64,000 nt of DNA, taken from the NCBI GenBank assembly GCA_002344355.1, contig DDTN01000019.1, forward strand, positions 229,789-293,788. Reading direction: 5' to 3'. Below are positions 47,696 through 59,332 of this stretch, in pieces. A model generated the notes under the pieces. It had not been told where the DNA came from. It did not search any database and saw only the letters and a program-made list of their open reading frames with translations. This DNA comes from Proteobacteria bacterium UBA2363 (GTDB taxonomy: Bacteria; Pseudomonadota; Gammaproteobacteria; Xanthomonadales; UBA2363). A program made the translations under genes and the position numbers. Position 1 is the stretch's first letter; every line of letters begins with the position of its first letter.

Positions 47696-47914
47696 ATGTC
47701 GAAAGACGATCAGATCGAAATGGAAGGCCAGGTCATCGAGACCTTGCCCAACACCACCTTCCGCGTGAAGCTCGACAACGGCCATGTGGTGACCGCCCAC
47801 ATCTCCGGCCGCATGCGCAAGCACTACATCCGCATCCTGACCGGCGACCGCGTCAAGATCGAGATGACCCCCTACGACCTCAGCAAGGGTCGCATCACCT
47901 ACCGCATGAAGTAG
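47696..47914 (+). CDS. infA: Translation initiation factor IF-1
   Basis: 72 residues, exactly the usual IF-1 length. Sequence begins MSKDDQIEMEGQVIETLPNT and continues as an OB fold with VVTAHISGRMRKHYIRILTGDRV and ends SKGRITYRMK. It binds the 30S A site during initiation. The ATG at 47696 gives this family length; in-frame sequence upstream has no coding character. It is monocistronic with a recognisable promoter. Confidence 0.97.
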   Translation: MSKDDQIEMEGQVIETLPNTTFRVKLDNGHVVTAHISGRMRKHYIRILTGDRVKIEMTPYDLSKGRITYRMK

Positions 47915-48284
47915 GCCTGTCGCGCGCGGCGCACCCTGCCGCTGCCCGCGCCGTCCCGACCGCCGAGGCGGGTGCCTGTGCGCCGGCGCCCGAAGGTCCC
48001 GACTCCACTGTTCCTCCGCGAACCGGCAGCGCCCTGGTCGGCGTGGCGGTGCCCCGCATCCGGCCATCGCCCCGGGGCAGCGGCGACGCGCGCCGCGGGT
48101 GCCCGCGCCCGCCAGGCCCTGCCGATGACACGACGGCCTCCGACCGGGCCCGGTTCCGCCGCGCGCGGCGCGCGGCGCGGCAGCCACCGGCGCCTGCCCC
48201 GCCCCAACGTCGGTCGTGCAGCCAGCCGGGGGAGCTGCACAGGGCGGCGTCGGACCGGACCGGCCGCCTCCGCAGCCAAACCGG
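47915..48284. other. Intergenic region between infA and the acnA promoter
   Basis: About 370 bases with no credible gene on either strand; frames through it are Arg/Pro-rich. No tRNA fold, terminator with T tract or mobile element is evident. Confidence 0.5.
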
Positions 48285-48314
48285 CTGACGGCAGGGCGCC
48301 CGATCGGCGATAAT
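48285..48314 (+). promoter_or_regulatory. Candidate promoter of acnA
   Basis: CTGACG (48285-48290) and GATAAT (48309-48314), spaced by 18 bases, resemble a sigma-70 promoter with a strong -10 box. The acnA start at 48417 follows after about 100 bases. Confidence 0.42.
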
Positions 48315-48416
48315 GGCGCGCTTTCCCGGGCCGGTCCGCCGGCCCACCCGCGCAACGCCGTCCGGTCCCGCCGGTGCCGGCCTGCCGCCCTCCCCGCCTC
48401 CCGCCAGGAGTCCGAC

Positions 48417-51167
<2,751 letters not shown>

Positions 51168-51412
51168 GGCCACCTGCGGGGGCGGAAGCCCCGCCGGCCG
51201 CTGGCAGGCGGCCGGCCTTCGCGGGCGCGCGGCATGCCGCAGGGCATGCCGCAAGCGGCGCCCGCTCAGCCACCACGGCGGCATCTGCGCACGACGTCCT
51301 GCGCCAGCTCGCGCGCGGCAACGAGGTCTGAGGCCACCTGCAGGGGGCGGAAGCCCCGCCGGCCGCTGGCAGGTGGCCGGCCTTCGCGGGCGCGCGGCAT
51401 GCCGCGCGCCTG

Positions 51413-51570
51413 GCCGCGGCACCCCACTTCTCCCCTCCCCCGCCTGCGGGGAGGGGCGGGGGAGAGGGCCGCCCCGGCCAGCGCGCGCCGCCGGGCCGGC
51501 GACCATGCAGATCATGGCAAGCCCGGACCCTCTCCCCCGGCCCCTCTCCCAGAGGGAGAGGGGAGCTGAT
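51413..51570. repeat. Palindromic intergenic repeat pair, copy A
   Basis: Two elements. Element 1 (51413-51464): GCCGCGGCAC then CACTTCTCCCC, with a 10-bp perfect hairpin at 51435-51464. Element 2 (51505-51570): ATGCAGATCATGGC followed by a perfect 10-bp hairpin (51541-51563) and AGCTGAT. Both elements recur at 63645-63799 in the opposite order, and element 1 begins again at 63978. Hence this is a dispersed, REP-like family and not a gene or terminator. Confidence 0.8.
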
Positions 51571-51753
51571 CGCGCTCCGCCTGGCGAGTCCGGCTCTCCG
51601 ATACCTTCTCCTCCCCGCTTCTTCTTCTAGCTTCTTCTTCCCGCTTCCCTGCTCCCTGCTCCCTGCTCCCCATTTGCCATCGCCGCATCGGACGTCCAGA
51701 CTGGCCGCGGTCGCGCGGTGCGACCAATCCATTTCGCTGCACAAGGGACCACC
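51571..51753. other. Leader region of the gcd-cox operon
   Basis: About 180 bases before gcd. It holds a pyrimidine-rich tract at 51600-51670 with CTTCTTC and three CTCCCTG copies, then ordinary sequence; no promoter stands out. With the duplicated acnA end and the repeats it completes the 586-base gap after acnA. Confidence 0.5.
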
Positions 51754-54423
51754 ATGGTGAATGCCCCAGGTCTGGAGTCCGCATCGCTGTCGCGCAGGGG
51801 ATTTGCGTGGTGGCTGCTGGTCGCGCTGGCGGTGGTATCCGCCGGCCTCGGGGCGTGGATGACGGTCGGCGGCGCCTGGCTGGTCGCCCTGGGCGGCACC
51901 GCCTACTACCTGGGGGCGGGCATCCTCCTGTTCGCCGCGGGCGTGGCCCTGCTGCGTGGTCGCATCACCGGCGGTCTGCTGATGGCCGGCCTCGTCGTCG
52001 TACTCACCGTCGTCTGGTCGCTGCTGGAGATCCATGGCAAGGGCTGGATGCCGTCCTGGGGCTTCGACCTGGCCGGGCGTGCGGGCCTGCTGGCCGGCCT
52101 GGTGCTGGCGATGGCGCTGGCGGCGACCGGCCTGCGCGACCGTCGCGCGTCGGCACCTCGTCGACCCGGCCGCAGTGGCGCGCTGCTGGCGCTGGCGAGC
52201 CTGGCGGTGGCCGCGACCCTGGTGCCGGTGGCGCGTCTGGCCGGTGGCCCGAGCGCCACCAAACCTTCTGACGACTCTCCGGCGCGCACCACGGCGCTGG
52301 GAAATCCGGAGGGAACCGCCCGCGCTGCAGGAACACATGCCGGGACGCCTGCGGTCGCGTCCCTGGCGCACGGCCTGCAGCCGGACGCGGCGCTCGCCGG
52401 CGATGAGGCGATCGCGGCGACGGAAGCGGATCGTGACAGCGAAGCCACTTCCGGCGACGAGGCGAACGCCGGGCCTGTCCCGGCCGCCATCGGCCGCGCC
52501 GGCCTGCTGCGCGACGCCGGCGAATGGACGGCGTTCGGCGGTTCCAACCTCGGCCAGCGCTGGTCGCCGGCGGCACTCATCACCACGGACAATGTCGCCT
52601 CCCTGGAACGCGCCTGGGAATTCCGCACCGGCGACGAACCGCCTTCCGACCGCGTGTTCTACGCCTTCCAGAACACGCCGCTGAAGATCGACGACAGCCT
52701 GTACGTGTGCTCGCCCAGCAGCCAGGTGTTCGCGCTCGATCCGGCCACCGGCGCGCAACAGTGGCACTTCGACCCGCAGGTCCCGGCGATCGCCATGGAA
52801 CCGCTGTTCTCCGTCGCCTGCCGTGCGGTCGGCTGGCACCAGCGGGACGACGATGGCGGCGCCTGTCCGCGTCGCGTGCTGGTCGCCACCCCCGACGCCC
52901 GCCTGATCGCCCTCGACGCCGGCACCGGCCGGCCCTGCCCAGGCTTCGGCCGCGACGGCACGGTCGACCTCGGTGCGGGCATGGCCAACCAGGCGCCCGG
53001 GTTCTCCTCGTCGACCTCGGGACCGGCCGTGGTCGGCGATCTCGTGGTGATCGGCCAGCAGGTCAGCGACAACCAGCGCCGCGATGCGCCGTCGGGCGTG
53101 GTGCGCGCCTACGACGCCGTCGACGGCACCCTGCGCTGGGCCTTCGACGCCGAGCGCGCCGACCGGCCCGGCGAGCCGCTGGCGCCCGGCGAGACCTGGC
53201 CGCGCGGCACGCCCAACGTCTGGACCGTGGTCTCCGCGGACGAGTCGCTGGGCCTGGTCTACCTGGCCACCGGCAACCCCGCCAACGACCACCACGGCGG
53301 CGACCGCAGCGCCGCCGAGGAGGAGTTCACCGCGGCCGTGGTCGCGGTCGACGCCGCCACCGGCGCGCTGCGCTGGCACTTCCGCACCATGGACCACGAC
53401 CTGTGGGACTACGACCTGGGCGCGCAGCCGACCGTCATGGACCTCGACATCGACGGCGCAAGCCGCCGCGTGGTCGTGCAGGCCACCAAGACCGGCGCGA
53501 TCTTCGTGCTCGACGCCGCGACCGGCGAACCGCTGCGTCCGGTGGAACGCTTCCCGGCGCCGCAGGGCGCGATCGACGGCGACTGGACGGCGCCCGACCA
53601 GCCGCTCAGCCCCTACTACCCGAACTTCGCCGGTGCCCCGGGGCCGGCGCCGGAGCGCATCGACGAGCGCCATGCCTTCGGCCTGACGCCGCTGGACGCC
53701 CTGTACTGTCGCCTGCAGTTCCGGCGCATGCGCTACGAAGGCATCTTCACCCCGCCCACCGACCAGGGCCTGGGCATGCTGCTGTTCCCGGGCACCATCG
53801 GCGGGCCCAACTGGGGCGGCATCTCGGTCGACCCGCTGCGGCAGATCATGGTCACCAACCACAGCCGCCTGCCCAACCGCGTGCAGCTGTACTCGCGCGA
53901 GGCGGTCGAGGACCTGCCGATCGGCGACGGCGGCGCGCGCCCGGACCAGGCGATCGCCCCGCAGGCCGGCTCGCCGTACGGGGTCGACCGGCCGATGTGG
54001 CTGTCGCCGCTGGGCGTGCCGTGCCTGTCGCCGCCCTGGGGCTACCTGGCCGCCACCGACCTGCGCAGCGGCGCCCTGCTGTGGAGCCAGCCGCTGGGCA
54101 CCGGCTACGACACCGGCCCGCTGGGCATCCCGACCCGCCTGAAGATCCGCATCGGCACGCCCAACATCGGCGGCGCGGTGACCACCGCGGGCGGGCTGAC
54201 CTTCATCGCCGCCGCCCAGGACGACTTCCTGCGCGCCTTCGACACCGCCACCGGCGAGCTGCGCTGGGACGGCCGCCTGCCGGCCGGCGCCCAGGCCGGC
54301 CCGATGACCTACGAGCACGGCGGCCGCCAGTACGTGGTGATCGCCGCCGGCGGCCACGCCCGGCTGGAGACCCGGGCCGGCGACAGCGTGGTCGCCTTCG
54401 CCCTGCCCGTGGCCGGCGAATGA
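51754..54423 (+). CDS. gcd: Membrane-bound PQQ-dependent dehydrogenase (glucose/quinate/shikimate type)
   Basis: 889 residues from the ATG at 51754 (AAGGGA five bases upstream). Five N-terminal membrane helices (about 15-160) are followed by a linker rich in Ala, Asp and Glu and then an eight-bladed PQQ beta-propeller (about 250-889) with W-motif-like WTAFGGSNLGQRWSPAAL, FQNTPLKIDDSLYVCSP, HGGDRSAAEEEF, RWHFRTMDHDLWDYDLGAQP and GGPNWGGISVDP. It oxidises sugar or a related polyol in the periplasm and feeds ubiquinone. The substrate is not fixed by sequence; glucose is the default. The stop overlaps coxB (ATGA), an unusual partner. Confidence 0.88.
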   Translation: MVNAPGLESASLSRRGFAWWLLVALAVVSAGLGAWMTVGGAWLVALGGTAYYLGAGILLFAAGVALLRGRITGGLLMAGLVVVLTVVWSLLEIHGKGWMPSWGFDLAGRAGLLAGLVLAMALAATGLRDRRASAPRRPGRSGALLALASLAVAATLVPVARLAGGPSATKPSDDSPARTTALGNPEGTARAAGTHAGTPAVASLAHGLQPDAALAGDEAIAATEADRDSEATSGDEANAGPVPAAIGRAGLLRDAGEWTAFGGSNLGQRWSPAALITTDNVASLERAWEFRTGDEPPSDRVFYAFQNTPLKIDDSLYVCSPSSQVFALDPATGAQQWHFDPQVPAIAMEPLFSVACRAVGWHQRDDDGGACPRRVLVATPDARLIALDAGTGRPCPGFGRDGTVDLGAGMANQAPGFSSSTSGPAVVGDLVVIGQQVSDNQRRDAPSGVVRAYDAVDGTLRWAFDAERADRPGEPLAPGETWPRGTPNVWTVVSADESLGLVYLATGNPANDHHGGDRSAAEEEFTAAVVAVDAATGALRWHFRTMDHDLWDYDLGAQPTVMDLDIDGASRRVVVQATKTGAIFVLDAATGEPLRPVERFPAPQGAIDGDWTAPDQPLSPYYPNFAGAPGPAPERIDERHAFGLTPLDALYCRLQFRRMRYEGIFTPPTDQGLGMLLFPGTIGGPNWGGISVDPLRQIMVTNHSRLPNRVQLYSREAVEDLPIGDGGARPDQAIAPQAGSPYGVDRPMWLSPLGVPCLSPPWGYLAATDLRSGALLWSQPLGTGYDTGPLGIPTRLKIRIGTPNIGGAVTTAGGLTFIAAAQDDFLRAFDTATGELRWDGRLPAGAQAGPMTYEHGGRQYVVIAAGGHARLETRAGDSVVAFALPVAGE

Positions 54424-55169
54424 GGGCAGCGACGGCAGCGCGGGCCCTGGCGGTCCAGGCCGTCGCGATGCGCCGCCTGGTGCCGCTGCTGGCCGCCGCC
54501 GTGGCGGCCGGCTGCCGCGGCCCGCAGTCGATGCTGGACCCGGCCGGCCCGGCCGCCGCCGCCATCGCCCGCACCTGGTGGCTGATGGCAGGCGCGGCGC
54601 TGGCGGTGCTGCTGCTGGTGCTCGGCCTGCTCGCACGGGCCATGCTGCGCCGGCAACCGGCGCCGCCGATGGCCCGGCCGGAACGCTTCATCGTCCTGGG
54701 CGGCCTGGTGCTGCCGACCGTCGCGCTGTTCGCCCTGCTGGTCTACGGCACGCTGGCCGGGCGCACGGTGATCGGCGTCGGCGTCGACACCGACCGCGTG
54801 GTGCGGGTCACCGCGCGCCAGTGGCAATGGCAGTTCGAACATCTGGCGCCGGACGGCACGGTGCTGGCACGCAGCCTCGACCGGCTGGTGCTGCCGCAGG
54901 GCGAGATGGTGGAGTTCCAGGTCGGCAGCGAGGACGTCATCCACAGCTTCTGGATCCCGCGCCTGGGCGGCAAGGTCGATGCCATCCCCGGGCGCAGCAA
55001 CCGGCTGCGCCTGCGCGCCGACGTCGCCGGCGCGATGCGTGGCCAGTGCGCCGAGTTCTGCGGGCGCGAGCATGCCCACATGGCGTTCTCCGTCGAGGTG
55101 CTCGACCCGGCCAGCTTCGCGGGCTGGCTCGACGGGCGCGCTGCCGGCGACGCCGGGAGTACGCCATGA
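54420..55169 (+). CDS. Cytochrome c oxidase subunit II
   Basis: 249 residues from the ATG overlapping gcd's stop; an internal ATG at 54468 would make a lipoprotein-like signal VAAGC more canonical. Two membrane helices (about 45-68 and 85-105), then the CuA domain with the ligands His175 (VIHSFWIP), Cys210, Cys214, His218 and Met221 (GQCAEFCGREHAHM), plus the aromatic RQWQWQFEH. It accepts electrons from cytochrome c; no C-terminal heme c domain is present. The stop and the next start share 4 bases. Confidence 0.9.
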   Translation: MRAATAARALAVQAVAMRRLVPLLAAAVAAGCRGPQSMLDPAGPAAAAIARTWWLMAGAALAVLLLVLGLLARAMLRRQPAPPMARPERFIVLGGLVLPTVALFALLVYGTLAGRTVIGVGVDTDRVVRVTARQWQWQFEHLAPDGTVLARSLDRLVLPQGEMVEFQVGSEDVIHSFWIPRLGGKVDAIPGRSNRLRLRADVAGAMRGQCAEFCGREHAHMAFSVEVLDPASFAGWLDGRAAGDAGSTP

Positions 55170-57700
55170 CCGAAGCCAACGCGGCGGCCCCGGCGCCGCC
55201 CGACGCCGCCGAGCAGCAGCGTCGCCTGGGTGCCCTGCAACGCATCTGGGCGAACGGCCCGGGCCTGGTCGGCCAGCTCACCGCGGTCAACCACAGCACG
55301 GTCGGACTGCGCTTCATCGCCACCGGCTTCGCCTTCCTGGCGATCGGCGGCATGCTGTCGATGTTCATCCGGCTGCAACTGGCCTGGTTCGGCAACGAGG
55401 TGCTCGACCCGGACCGCTACAACCAGTTCGTGACCATGCACGGCACGACCATGATGTTCCTGTTCGCGGTGCCGATCCTGGAAGGCTTCGCGATGTACCT
55501 GCTGCCCAAGATGCTGGGCACCCGCGACCTGCCGATGCCGCGGCTGAGCGCGTTCGGCTACTGGTGCTATCTGTTCGGCGGCCTGTTCCTGTACTCCAGC
55601 TTCCTGTTCGGCGGCGCCCCGGACGGCGGCTGGTTCATGTACGTGCCGCTCACCGACGCCACCTACACGCCCGGGATCAGCGCCGACTTCTGGCTGATCG
55701 GCGTGACCTTCGCGGAGATCGCCGCGGTCACCGCCGCGGTCGAGCTGGTGGTCACCGTGCTCAAGACCCGGGCGCCGGGCATGTCGATCCAGCGCATGCC
55801 GCTGATGGCCTGGGCGATCCTGGTCACCGCCTTCATGATCGCCTTCGGCTTCCCGCCGCTGATCCTGGCCAGCATCCTGCTTGAGATCGAGCGGGCGTTC
55901 GGCTTCGCCTTCTTCGAGGTCGCGCGCGGCGGCGACCCGCTGCTCTGGCAGCACCTGTTCTGGCTGTTCGGGCACCCGGAGGTCTACATCATCTTCCTGC
56001 CGGCGGCGGGCATGGTCTCGACCCTGGTGGTGACCTTCGCGCGCCGGACCATGGTCGGCTACCGCTGGATCGTGGTCGCCATCGTCGCCACCGGCTTCCT
56101 CAGCTTCGGTCTGTGGGTGCACCACATGTTCGCGGTCGGCATCCCGCTGCTGGCGCTGAGCTTCTTCAGCGCCGCCAGCATGGCGGTGGCGATCCCGATG
56201 GGCGTGCAGCTGTTCGCCTGGATCGCCACCCTGTGGTCGGGCAAGCCCTGGCTGCGCCTGCCGATGGTCTGGCTGATGGGCTTCTTCTTCATCTTCGTGC
56301 TGGGCGGCCTGACCGGCGTGATGCTGGCCCTGGTGCCGTTCGACTGGCAGGTGCACGACACCCACTTCGTGGTCGCGCACCTGCACTACGTCACCATCGG
56401 CGGCATGCTGTTCCCGCTGTTCGCCGGCCTGTACTACTGGCTGCCCCTGGTGACCGGCCGGCAGCCCGGCGAGAGCCTGGGCCGCACGGCGTTCTGGCTG
56501 GTCTTCATCGGCTTCAACCTGACCTTCCTGCCGATGCACCTGACCGGCATGCTGGGCATGCCGCGGCGCGCATACACCTACGACGCGGCGCTGGGCGTGG
56601 AGTGGCTGAACCTGCTGTCGACCGCGGCCGGCTTCGTGCTGACCGTCGGCATGATGGCGGTGGCGGTCGATGTCTGGCTGCACTTCCGGCACGGCCGGCG
56701 CAGCGCCGCCAACCCCTGGCAGGCCGGCACCCTGGAATGGGCGCTGCCGCTGCCGCCGCCGCCCTACAACTTCGCCTCGATCCCGGTGGTCGACGACCGC
56801 GAGCCGCTGTGGCGCGATCCCGGCCTGGCACAGGCCAGCGCCGGCACCGCCGGCCTGCTCGGCGACCCGGCCGGCGGCCGCCGCGAGCTGCTCGGCACCG
56901 GCATGATCTCCGGCGCGCCCGAGCAGGTGATCCGGATCTCCGGCTCGACCTGGCTGCCGCTGCTCGCCGCCGCCAACATCGCCGTGCTGCTGGCCTGCTT
57001 CATCGCCAAGCAGTACCTGCTGGCGGCCGCCCTGCTGGTGCCGCTGCTGGCGGTGTTCCTGCGCTGGGCCTGGACCACCGGCGACCGCCACGCACCGCTG
57101 CGCATCGAGGCGGCGCCGGGCGTCGCCCTGCCCAGCCAGGCCGCGTGCAGCCAGGCGCCCGGCTGGTGGGGCCTGGTCATCTCGCTGCTGATCGACGGCT
57201 CGCTGTTCGCCTCCCTGGTGTTCGCCTACTTCTACCTGTGGCTGGGCGCCGAGGTGTGGCCCGGACCGGGCAGCGAGACCGGCGCGCTGGCGCTGCCGGT
57301 GCTCGCCCTGGTCCTGCTGGTCGGCGCCGGACTGGCCGCGCGCCTCGCGCTGCGCGGCAACGACCGCGATCGTCCCGCGCAGCTGCGCGGCGGCCTGCTG
57401 GCGGCCGCCGCACTCGGTACCGGCTTCCTGGTCGCGCACGGCGCGGCGCTGGCCATGGTGCTCGCCGCACCCCAGCAGCATGCCTACGCCTCGGTGGTCT
57501 GGACCCTGGCCGGCTTCCATGGCGTGCACGTGCTGGTCGCCCTGCTCGGCTCGGGCTTCGCCTGGCTGCGCTCCCGGCACGGCCTGGTCGATGCGCAGCG
57601 GCGGCTGGACGCACGCATCGCGGTCGCGCTGTGGCGCTACACGGTCGGCCAGGGCGTGGTCGCCTGGCTGGTCATCCACCTGTTCCCGAGGCTGGCATGA
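55166..57700 (+). CDS. Cytochrome c oxidase subunit I-III fusion
   Basis: 844 residues. Residues 1-about 590 are subunit I with 12 helices: heme a His in TMHGTTMMFLF, the Tyr-cross-linked CuB/E site GHPEVYIIFLPAAG, CuB pair WVHHMF, and the two hemes' distal region HDTHFVVAHLHYV. After a linker (about 590-640) the subunit III helices follow (WWGLVISLLIDGSLFASLVFAYFYLW, GFHGVHVLVALLGSGFAW). All redox ligands are intact, so a functional aa3-type oxidase is expected. Subunit I-III fusions are known in some alphaproteobacterial and thermophile oxidases, resembling the alternative CoxMNOP type. The gene is coupled to both neighbours by ATGA overlaps. Confidence 0.92.
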   Translation: MTEANAAAPAPPDAAEQQRRLGALQRIWANGPGLVGQLTAVNHSTVGLRFIATGFAFLAIGGMLSMFIRLQLAWFGNEVLDPDRYNQFVTMHGTTMMFLFAVPILEGFAMYLLPKMLGTRDLPMPRLSAFGYWCYLFGGLFLYSSFLFGGAPDGGWFMYVPLTDATYTPGISADFWLIGVTFAEIAAVTAAVELVVTVLKTRAPGMSIQRMPLMAWAILVTAFMIAFGFPPLILASILLEIERAFGFAFFEVARGGDPLLWQHLFWLFGHPEVYIIFLPAAGMVSTLVVTFARRTMVGYRWIVVAIVATGFLSFGLWVHHMFAVGIPLLALSFFSAASMAVAIPMGVQLFAWIATLWSGKPWLRLPMVWLMGFFFIFVLGGLTGVMLALVPFDWQVHDTHFVVAHLHYVTIGGMLFPLFAGLYYWLPLVTGRQPGESLGRTAFWLVFIGFNLTFLPMHLTGMLGMPRRAYTYDAALGVEWLNLLSTAAGFVLTVGMMAVAVDVWLHFRHGRRSAANPWQAGTLEWALPLPPPPYNFASIPVVDDREPLWRDPGLAQASAGTAGLLGDPAGGRRELLGTGMISGAPEQVIRISGSTWLPLLAAANIAVLLACFIAKQYLLAAALLVPLLAVFLRWAWTTGDRHAPLRIEAAPGVALPSQAACSQAPGWWGLVISLLIDGSLFASLVFAYFYLWLGAEVWPGPGSETGALALPVLALVLLVGAGLAARLALRGNDRDRPAQLRGGLLAAAALGTGFLVAHGAALAMVLAAPQQHAYASVVWTLAGFHGVHVLVALLGSGFAWLRSRHGLVDAQRRLDARIAVALWRYTVGQGVVAWLVIHLFPRLA

Positions 57701-58080
57701 GCGCGCTGTCGCCGCTGGCGCCCGGACGGCTGACCGGCATGGCCCTGCCGATGGCGCTGTGGGCGCTGCACTTCGTGGTGGTCTACGGCCTGGTCGGACT
57801 GGGCTGCGAACACGGCTGGCAGTCGCGCACCCTGGCCGGCGGCAACCTGCTCAGCGTGCTCCTGGTCGCGCTCACGGTGCTGGTCCTGGTGCCGGTCGTC
57901 GCCCTGGGCCTGCGCGCCCGCCGCGCCTGGCGACGCCACGCGGCCAACCAGGCCGGCGATCCGCGACAGCGCCGCCACGCCCTGATCGCCATGGCCGCCA
58001 CGGCGCTGGCGATCCTGGCGGCGATCGCCATCGTCTTCACCGCGACGCCGGCGCTGCTGCTGCCGCCCTGCGCGACCTGA
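57697..58080 (+). CDS. Small membrane protein of the oxidase operon
   Basis: 127 residues, about three membrane helices: MALPMALWALHFVVVYGLVGLG, LLSVLLVALTVLVLVPVVALGL and LIAMAATALAILAAIAIVFTATPALLL. Ends LLLPPCAT. It overlaps coxAC by 4 bases and is followed 21 bases later by DUF2231, so it belongs to the oxidase operon. Possible roles are a small accessory subunit or assembly factor. I recognise no named family, and the C-terminal PPC motif is the only notable feature. Confidence 0.72.
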   Translation: MSALSPLAPGRLTGMALPMALWALHFVVVYGLVGLGCEHGWQSRTLAGGNLLSVLLVALTVLVLVPVVALGLRARRAWRRHAANQAGDPRQRRHALIAMAATALAILAAIAIVFTATPALLLPPCAT

Positions 58081-58101
58081 GCCTGCAAGGACCCGTGCCC
58101 G

Positions 58102-58638
58102 ATGCCCACCGGACCCGACACCGCGATCGACGGCGAGACCCAGACCGCGCAGACCGTGCCCAGCCGGATGGCGGTGCTCAAGCACCCCGTGCATCCGATG
58201 CTGGTGGTCTACCCGATCGCCTTCCTCAGCATGCTGCCGGTCACCGACGCCCTGCACGCCTGGCGCGGCGGCGCGTTCTGGGCCGAGGCCTCGTTCTGGC
58301 TGAACGCCGCCGGCCTGGGCCTGGGCGTGCTGGCCGGCCTGGTCGGCATGGTCGACCTGCTCGGCATCCGCGCCGTGCGCCGGCACGTCTCGGCCTGGAG
58401 CCACTTCATCGCCGCGGTGATGGTGCTGGCCCTGGCCGCGGCCGGCCTGTGGCTGCGCTGGCCCGATCCGGCGGCCGCGATCTGGCCCTGGGGCCTGGTG
58501 CTTTCGGGCGTGACCTTGCTGCTGGTGATGGTGGCGGGCTGGCTGGGCGGCACCTTGTCGTTCCGCCATGGCATCGGCGTCTACGGCGGCCAGGAACCGG
58601 TCGGCACCACCGCCGACCGCAGGCCGCCGGGCGCTTGA
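58102..58638 (+). CDS. DUF2231 membrane protein
   Basis: 178 residues with four membrane helices. The N-terminal LKHPVHPMLVVYPIAFLSML with HPVHP matches the DUF2231 signature, in which these His residues may coordinate a metal or heme. Family members often lie near cytochrome or PQQ genes, and it is 21 bases after the small oxidase-operon gene. Role unknown. The last 58 bases overlap the convergent HemJ-like gene. Confidence 0.82.
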   Translation: MPTGPDTAIDGETQTAQTVPSRMAVLKHPVHPMLVVYPIAFLSMLPVTDALHAWRGGAFWAEASFWLNAAGLGLGVLAGLVGMVDLLGIRAVRRHVSAWSHFIAAVMVLALAAAGLWLRWPDPAAAIWPWGLVLSGVTLLLVMVAGWLGGTLSFRHGIGVYGGQEPVGTTADRRPPGA

Positions 58639-59090
58639 GCGGCCTCGATGCCCGGCGGTGCCGGCAGCGGCGGCGCGGTGGCCGGCTTGCCGCCGGTGAG
58701 CGCCGCCAGCGCCAGCAGCAGCACCAGGGGCACCATGCCCAGGACGCGATGGAACATCGGCCCATGCCGGTCGCGGTCGCGGCCCATGTCGTAGAGCACG
58801 ACGCCGAGGTACAGGTGCAGCAGCACGGCCATCGCCACCACCGCCAGCTTCATCACCAGCCAGGCGCCCGGCTGCGCCCAGACGATCAGCACCAGCCCCA
58901 GGGCGATGGTCAGCACCGCGGCCGGGCTCATGACCCGGAAGAACAGCGTCTTCGCCACCGGCAGGAAATAGTCGGGGTCGGCGTCGGGCTCGCCGCGACG
59001 GTGCGCCACGAACAGGCGCGGCAGGAAGAACAGCCCGGCGAACCAGACCGTCATCGCCACGATATGGAAGAACTTCAGCCAGAAATGCAT
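58581..59090 (-). CDS. HemJ/CopD-like membrane protein
   Basis: 169 residues with four membrane helices and an N-terminus HFWLKFFHIVAMTVWFAGLFFLPRLFV, close to HemJ, the alternative protoporphyrinogen IX oxidase of heme synthesis. The helix-3 Lys in LVMKLAVVAMAVLLHLYLG is also as in HemJ. The last 30 residues are a Pro/Gly-rich extension. A HemJ role would serve the heme-rich oxidase encoded around it, but CopD-type membrane proteins look similar. It is antisense to the 3' end of DUF2231 by 58 bases and divergent from ctaG. Confidence 0.68.
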   Translation of the reverse strand: MHFWLKFFHIVAMTVWFAGLFFLPRLFVAHRRGEPDADPDYFLPVAKTLFFRVMSPAAVLTIALGLVLIVWAQPGAWLVMKLAVVAMAVLLHLYLGVVLYDMGRDRDRHGPMFHRVLGMVPLVLLLALAALTGGKPATAPPLPAPPGIEAAQAPGGLRSAVVPTGSWPP

Positions 59091-59332
59091 GGTCCGCCGG
59101 ATTCGCCTCGTCGGCCGCCAGCGTGGACCGCGGGCGCCGGCCATGCAAGCCCGGGCCGCCGCGATCTTCGCGCCGGCGCAACACTGCGATGCACGGACGT
59201 GGATGATGGGCGCGAGGACTGGCGGCCGCTGGGGCGCGGCCTTCGCGCATCCCCCGCCGGCACCGCACGCCCGTTGTCGCGCCACGCGCAGCGCAGCCAG
59301 CGATCCGCCTGGGCGGGCATCGGGGTATCGGC

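Noticed and set aside
47985..48035. A possible decayed tRNA 3' end downstream of infA
   Set aside because: Only a vague T-arm-like string is present; no acceptor or anticodon stems pair.
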